Source: an uncultured Prevotella sp. (GTDB lineage Bacteria > Bacteroidota > Bacteroidia > Bacteroidales > Bacteroidaceae). Taken from it: DNA of 6,989 nucleotides. Positions 6,573-6,989 of the stretch are shown here, piece after piece. Numbering within the stretch: position 1 is the stretch's first letter; each line of letters opens with the position of its first letter. The stretch lies in assembly GCA_900557405.1 (NCBI GenBank), contig USSF01000084.1, forward strand, positions 1-6,989, in the 5' to 3' direction. The translations under genes were made by a program, and so were the position numbers. A model generated the notes under the pieces. It searched no databases. It was given only the letters and a program-made list of their open reading frames with translations, and was not told where the DNA came from.

Positions 6573-6761
6573 ATGGAAGATCTAATTAAAAAGAGTTTTT
6601 TAGAAGAATCTGAAATTCTCCTAAATTCAGAAATGGAAACATTGGCAGGTGGTGATAATTTATCAGGAGTACCTCCTCTTTTTCCGTCATGCCAAACTAC
6701 ATGTTCACAAGGCTGCAGCATAAGCTGTAGTTCTGGATGTTCAAAACAAAGGGCAAGTTAA
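6573..6761 (+). CDS. RiPP precursor peptide, double-glycine leader, five-cysteine core (GG-Bacteroidales type)
   Basis: 62 residues. Residues 1-27 form an acidic, probably helical leader ending in SEMETLAGG (19-27), the double-glycine cleavage signal used by peptidase-containing ABC exporters and the pattern of the GG-Bacteroidales radical-SAM-modified precursors. The predicted core is residues 28-62, rich in Ser, Gly and Cys. Its cysteines sit at 40, 44, 48, 52 and 56, exactly every fourth residue, and four of the five are followed by Ser. Regular cysteines with Ser and Gly between them fit thioether crosslinking (sactipeptide or ranthipeptide type) by a radical SAM enzyme; the actual modification is not known. 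The start at 6573 has no good Shine-Dalgarno sequence, but the leader begins there with the expected MEDLIKKSFL pattern. Its stop overlaps the next gene's ATG by one base (TAATG), indicating an operon. Confidence 0.8.
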   Translation: MEDLIKKSFLEESEILLNSEMETLAGGDNLSGVPPLFPSCQTTCSQGCSISCSSGCSKQRAS

Positions 6762-6961
6762 TGAAAGTACTTTTTAATCCGATTTATCGGCTAAAAGTGG
6801 ATAAAGGTAAAATCTTTATCTTTCATAGGGGAGGGATTGTTTGTGCAGAAGACCAACATGACGAAGGGTTCTGTGGGGCAATCCACCCTCTTTATGCTAT
6901 TATTTTATCTTTTTTAAATGGAAGGGAAATTAATGTAACTACTCAGACCCCTAGGGCATGA
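6761..6961 (+). CDS. Truncated N-terminal fragment, probable radical-SAM RiPP maturase (GG-Bacteroidales type)
   Basis: The start at 6761 is chosen over the in-frame ATG at 6737 because it overlaps the precursor's stop as TAATG, typical translational coupling, and because 6737 lies inside the precursor gene. The 66-residue product begins MKVLFNPIYRLKVDKGKIFI and continues to HPLYAIILSFLNGRE (42-56). This resembles, from memory, the N-terminal segment of the radical-SAM peptide maturases that follow GG-type precursors; those enzymes are several hundred residues long and carry CxxxCxxC further on, which is absent here. From residue 59 onward the codons lie inside the inverted repeat at 6935-6969, and the TGA stop is formed by its second arm. 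The likeliest reading is a gene cut by an insertion, leaving the pathway without its modifying enzyme. Alternatives are a short accessory protein or a phase-variable gene end. The family assignment is moderate. Confidence 0.5.
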   Translation: MKVLFNPIYRLKVDKGKIFIFHRGGIVCAEDQHDEGFCGAIHPLYAIILSFLNGREINVTTQTPRA

Positions 6962-6969
6962 GTAGTTAC
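6935..6969. repeat. 11-bp perfect inverted repeat with palindromic centre
   Basis: GTAACTACTCA (6935-6945) and TGAGTAGTTAC (6959-6969) are exact reverse complements, separated by 13 bases that contain the palindrome CCCTAGGG (6949-6956). No T tract follows on either strand, so it is not an intrinsic terminator. It coincides with the point where the maturase-like reading frame ends. Confidence 0.95.
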
Positions 6970-6989
6970 CTCACTGTTGTACGACAGCA
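6935..6989. mobile_element. Possible left end of an inserted element (GTAA terminus, IS66-like)
   Basis: The maturase-like frame changes to unrelated short coding exactly where GTAACTACTCA begins. IS66-family elements are known to start with GTAA and to make 8-bp target duplications; the 8 bases before the junction are AAATTAAT (6927-6934). Only 55 bases of the putative element are in view, no transposase is visible, and the second copy of the motif in reverse at 6959-6969 is not explained by a simple end. Inference only. Confidence 0.3.

Noticed and set aside
6470..6721. 83-codon minus-strand frame
   Set aside because: It is opposite the RiPP precursor and its leader, which have clear family features. 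No recognisable motif or start signal.
6737..6760. Upstream in-frame start for the maturase fragment
   Set aside because: It would add eight residues encoded inside the precursor gene. The ATG at 6761 overlaps the precursor stop as TAATG and gives the family-like MKVLFNPIYRL beginning.
6935..6969. Inverted repeat as an intrinsic terminator of the RiPP operon
   Set aside because: No T tract follows either arm, the 13-base loop is long, and it lies within the reading frame.

Overview
The window looks like chromosomal DNA from a member of the Bacteroidales, most likely Prevotella-like. The evidence is Bacteroidota-type promoters (TTTG-like -33 with TAnnTTTG -7), a GG-Bacteroidales-type RiPP precursor, mostly weak Shine-Dalgarno sequences, and protein families (AmpG-like MFS, GT2/HIT-like/SpoIID fusion) typical of the group. 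The genus is inference. By eye, the large operon in the middle is clearly GC-richer than both flanks.

Layout. (1) 1-489 is AT-rich and non-coding. It holds a cluster of helically phased TGWCA half-sites (198-264), then a convincing promoter (365-396) with a 6-4-6 inverted repeat across its -33 end. This promoter drives (2) a 30-residue single-helix membrane protein at 490-582 that is preceded by a good ribosome binding site. (3) A hairpin terminator at 622-667 separates it from the convergent operon on the minus strand. (4) That operon, read right to left, is a 1275-residue four-domain protein (5809-1982) followed 2 nt later by an AmpG-like MFS permease (1979-696). The large protein joins a degenerate GT-A-like domain, a GT2 glycosyltransferase, a GalT/Ap4A-phosphorylase-type HIT-like domain (HxHxQ) and a SpoIID-type lytic transglycosylase domain, and no signal peptide is visible. 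(5) Upstream of it lie a good minus-strand promoter (5880-5911), and upstream of that a strong minus-strand terminator (5941-5979) that ends a run of hairpins reaching to about 6139. This is either an unannotated structured small RNA or an attenuated leader of the operon. (6) 6140-6572 is very AT-rich and gene-poor, with inverted repeats and a weak candidate promoter. (7) 6573-6761 encodes a RiPP precursor with a double-glycine leader and a core of five cysteines at exact four-residue intervals. It overlaps by one base the start of what looks like its radical-SAM peptide maturase. That reading frame stops after 66 residues, inside an 11-bp perfect inverted repeat (6935-6969) that may be the end of an inserted mobile element.

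How the parts may work together. The permease and the SpoIID domain point to peptidoglycan turnover: AmpG-like carriers import anhydro-muropeptides, SpoIID enzymes cut the MurNAc-GlcNAc backbone, and HIT-like nucleotidyltransferases and GT2 enzymes handle activated sugars. A single polypeptide combining glycan cleavage, sugar-nucleotide chemistry and glycosyl transfer, coupled to an importer, suggests an uncharacterised muropeptide salvage or rebuilding route. This is inference from domains and context. The right-hand RiPP locus is a separate accessory unit, probably no longer functional in this copy if the maturase truncation is real.
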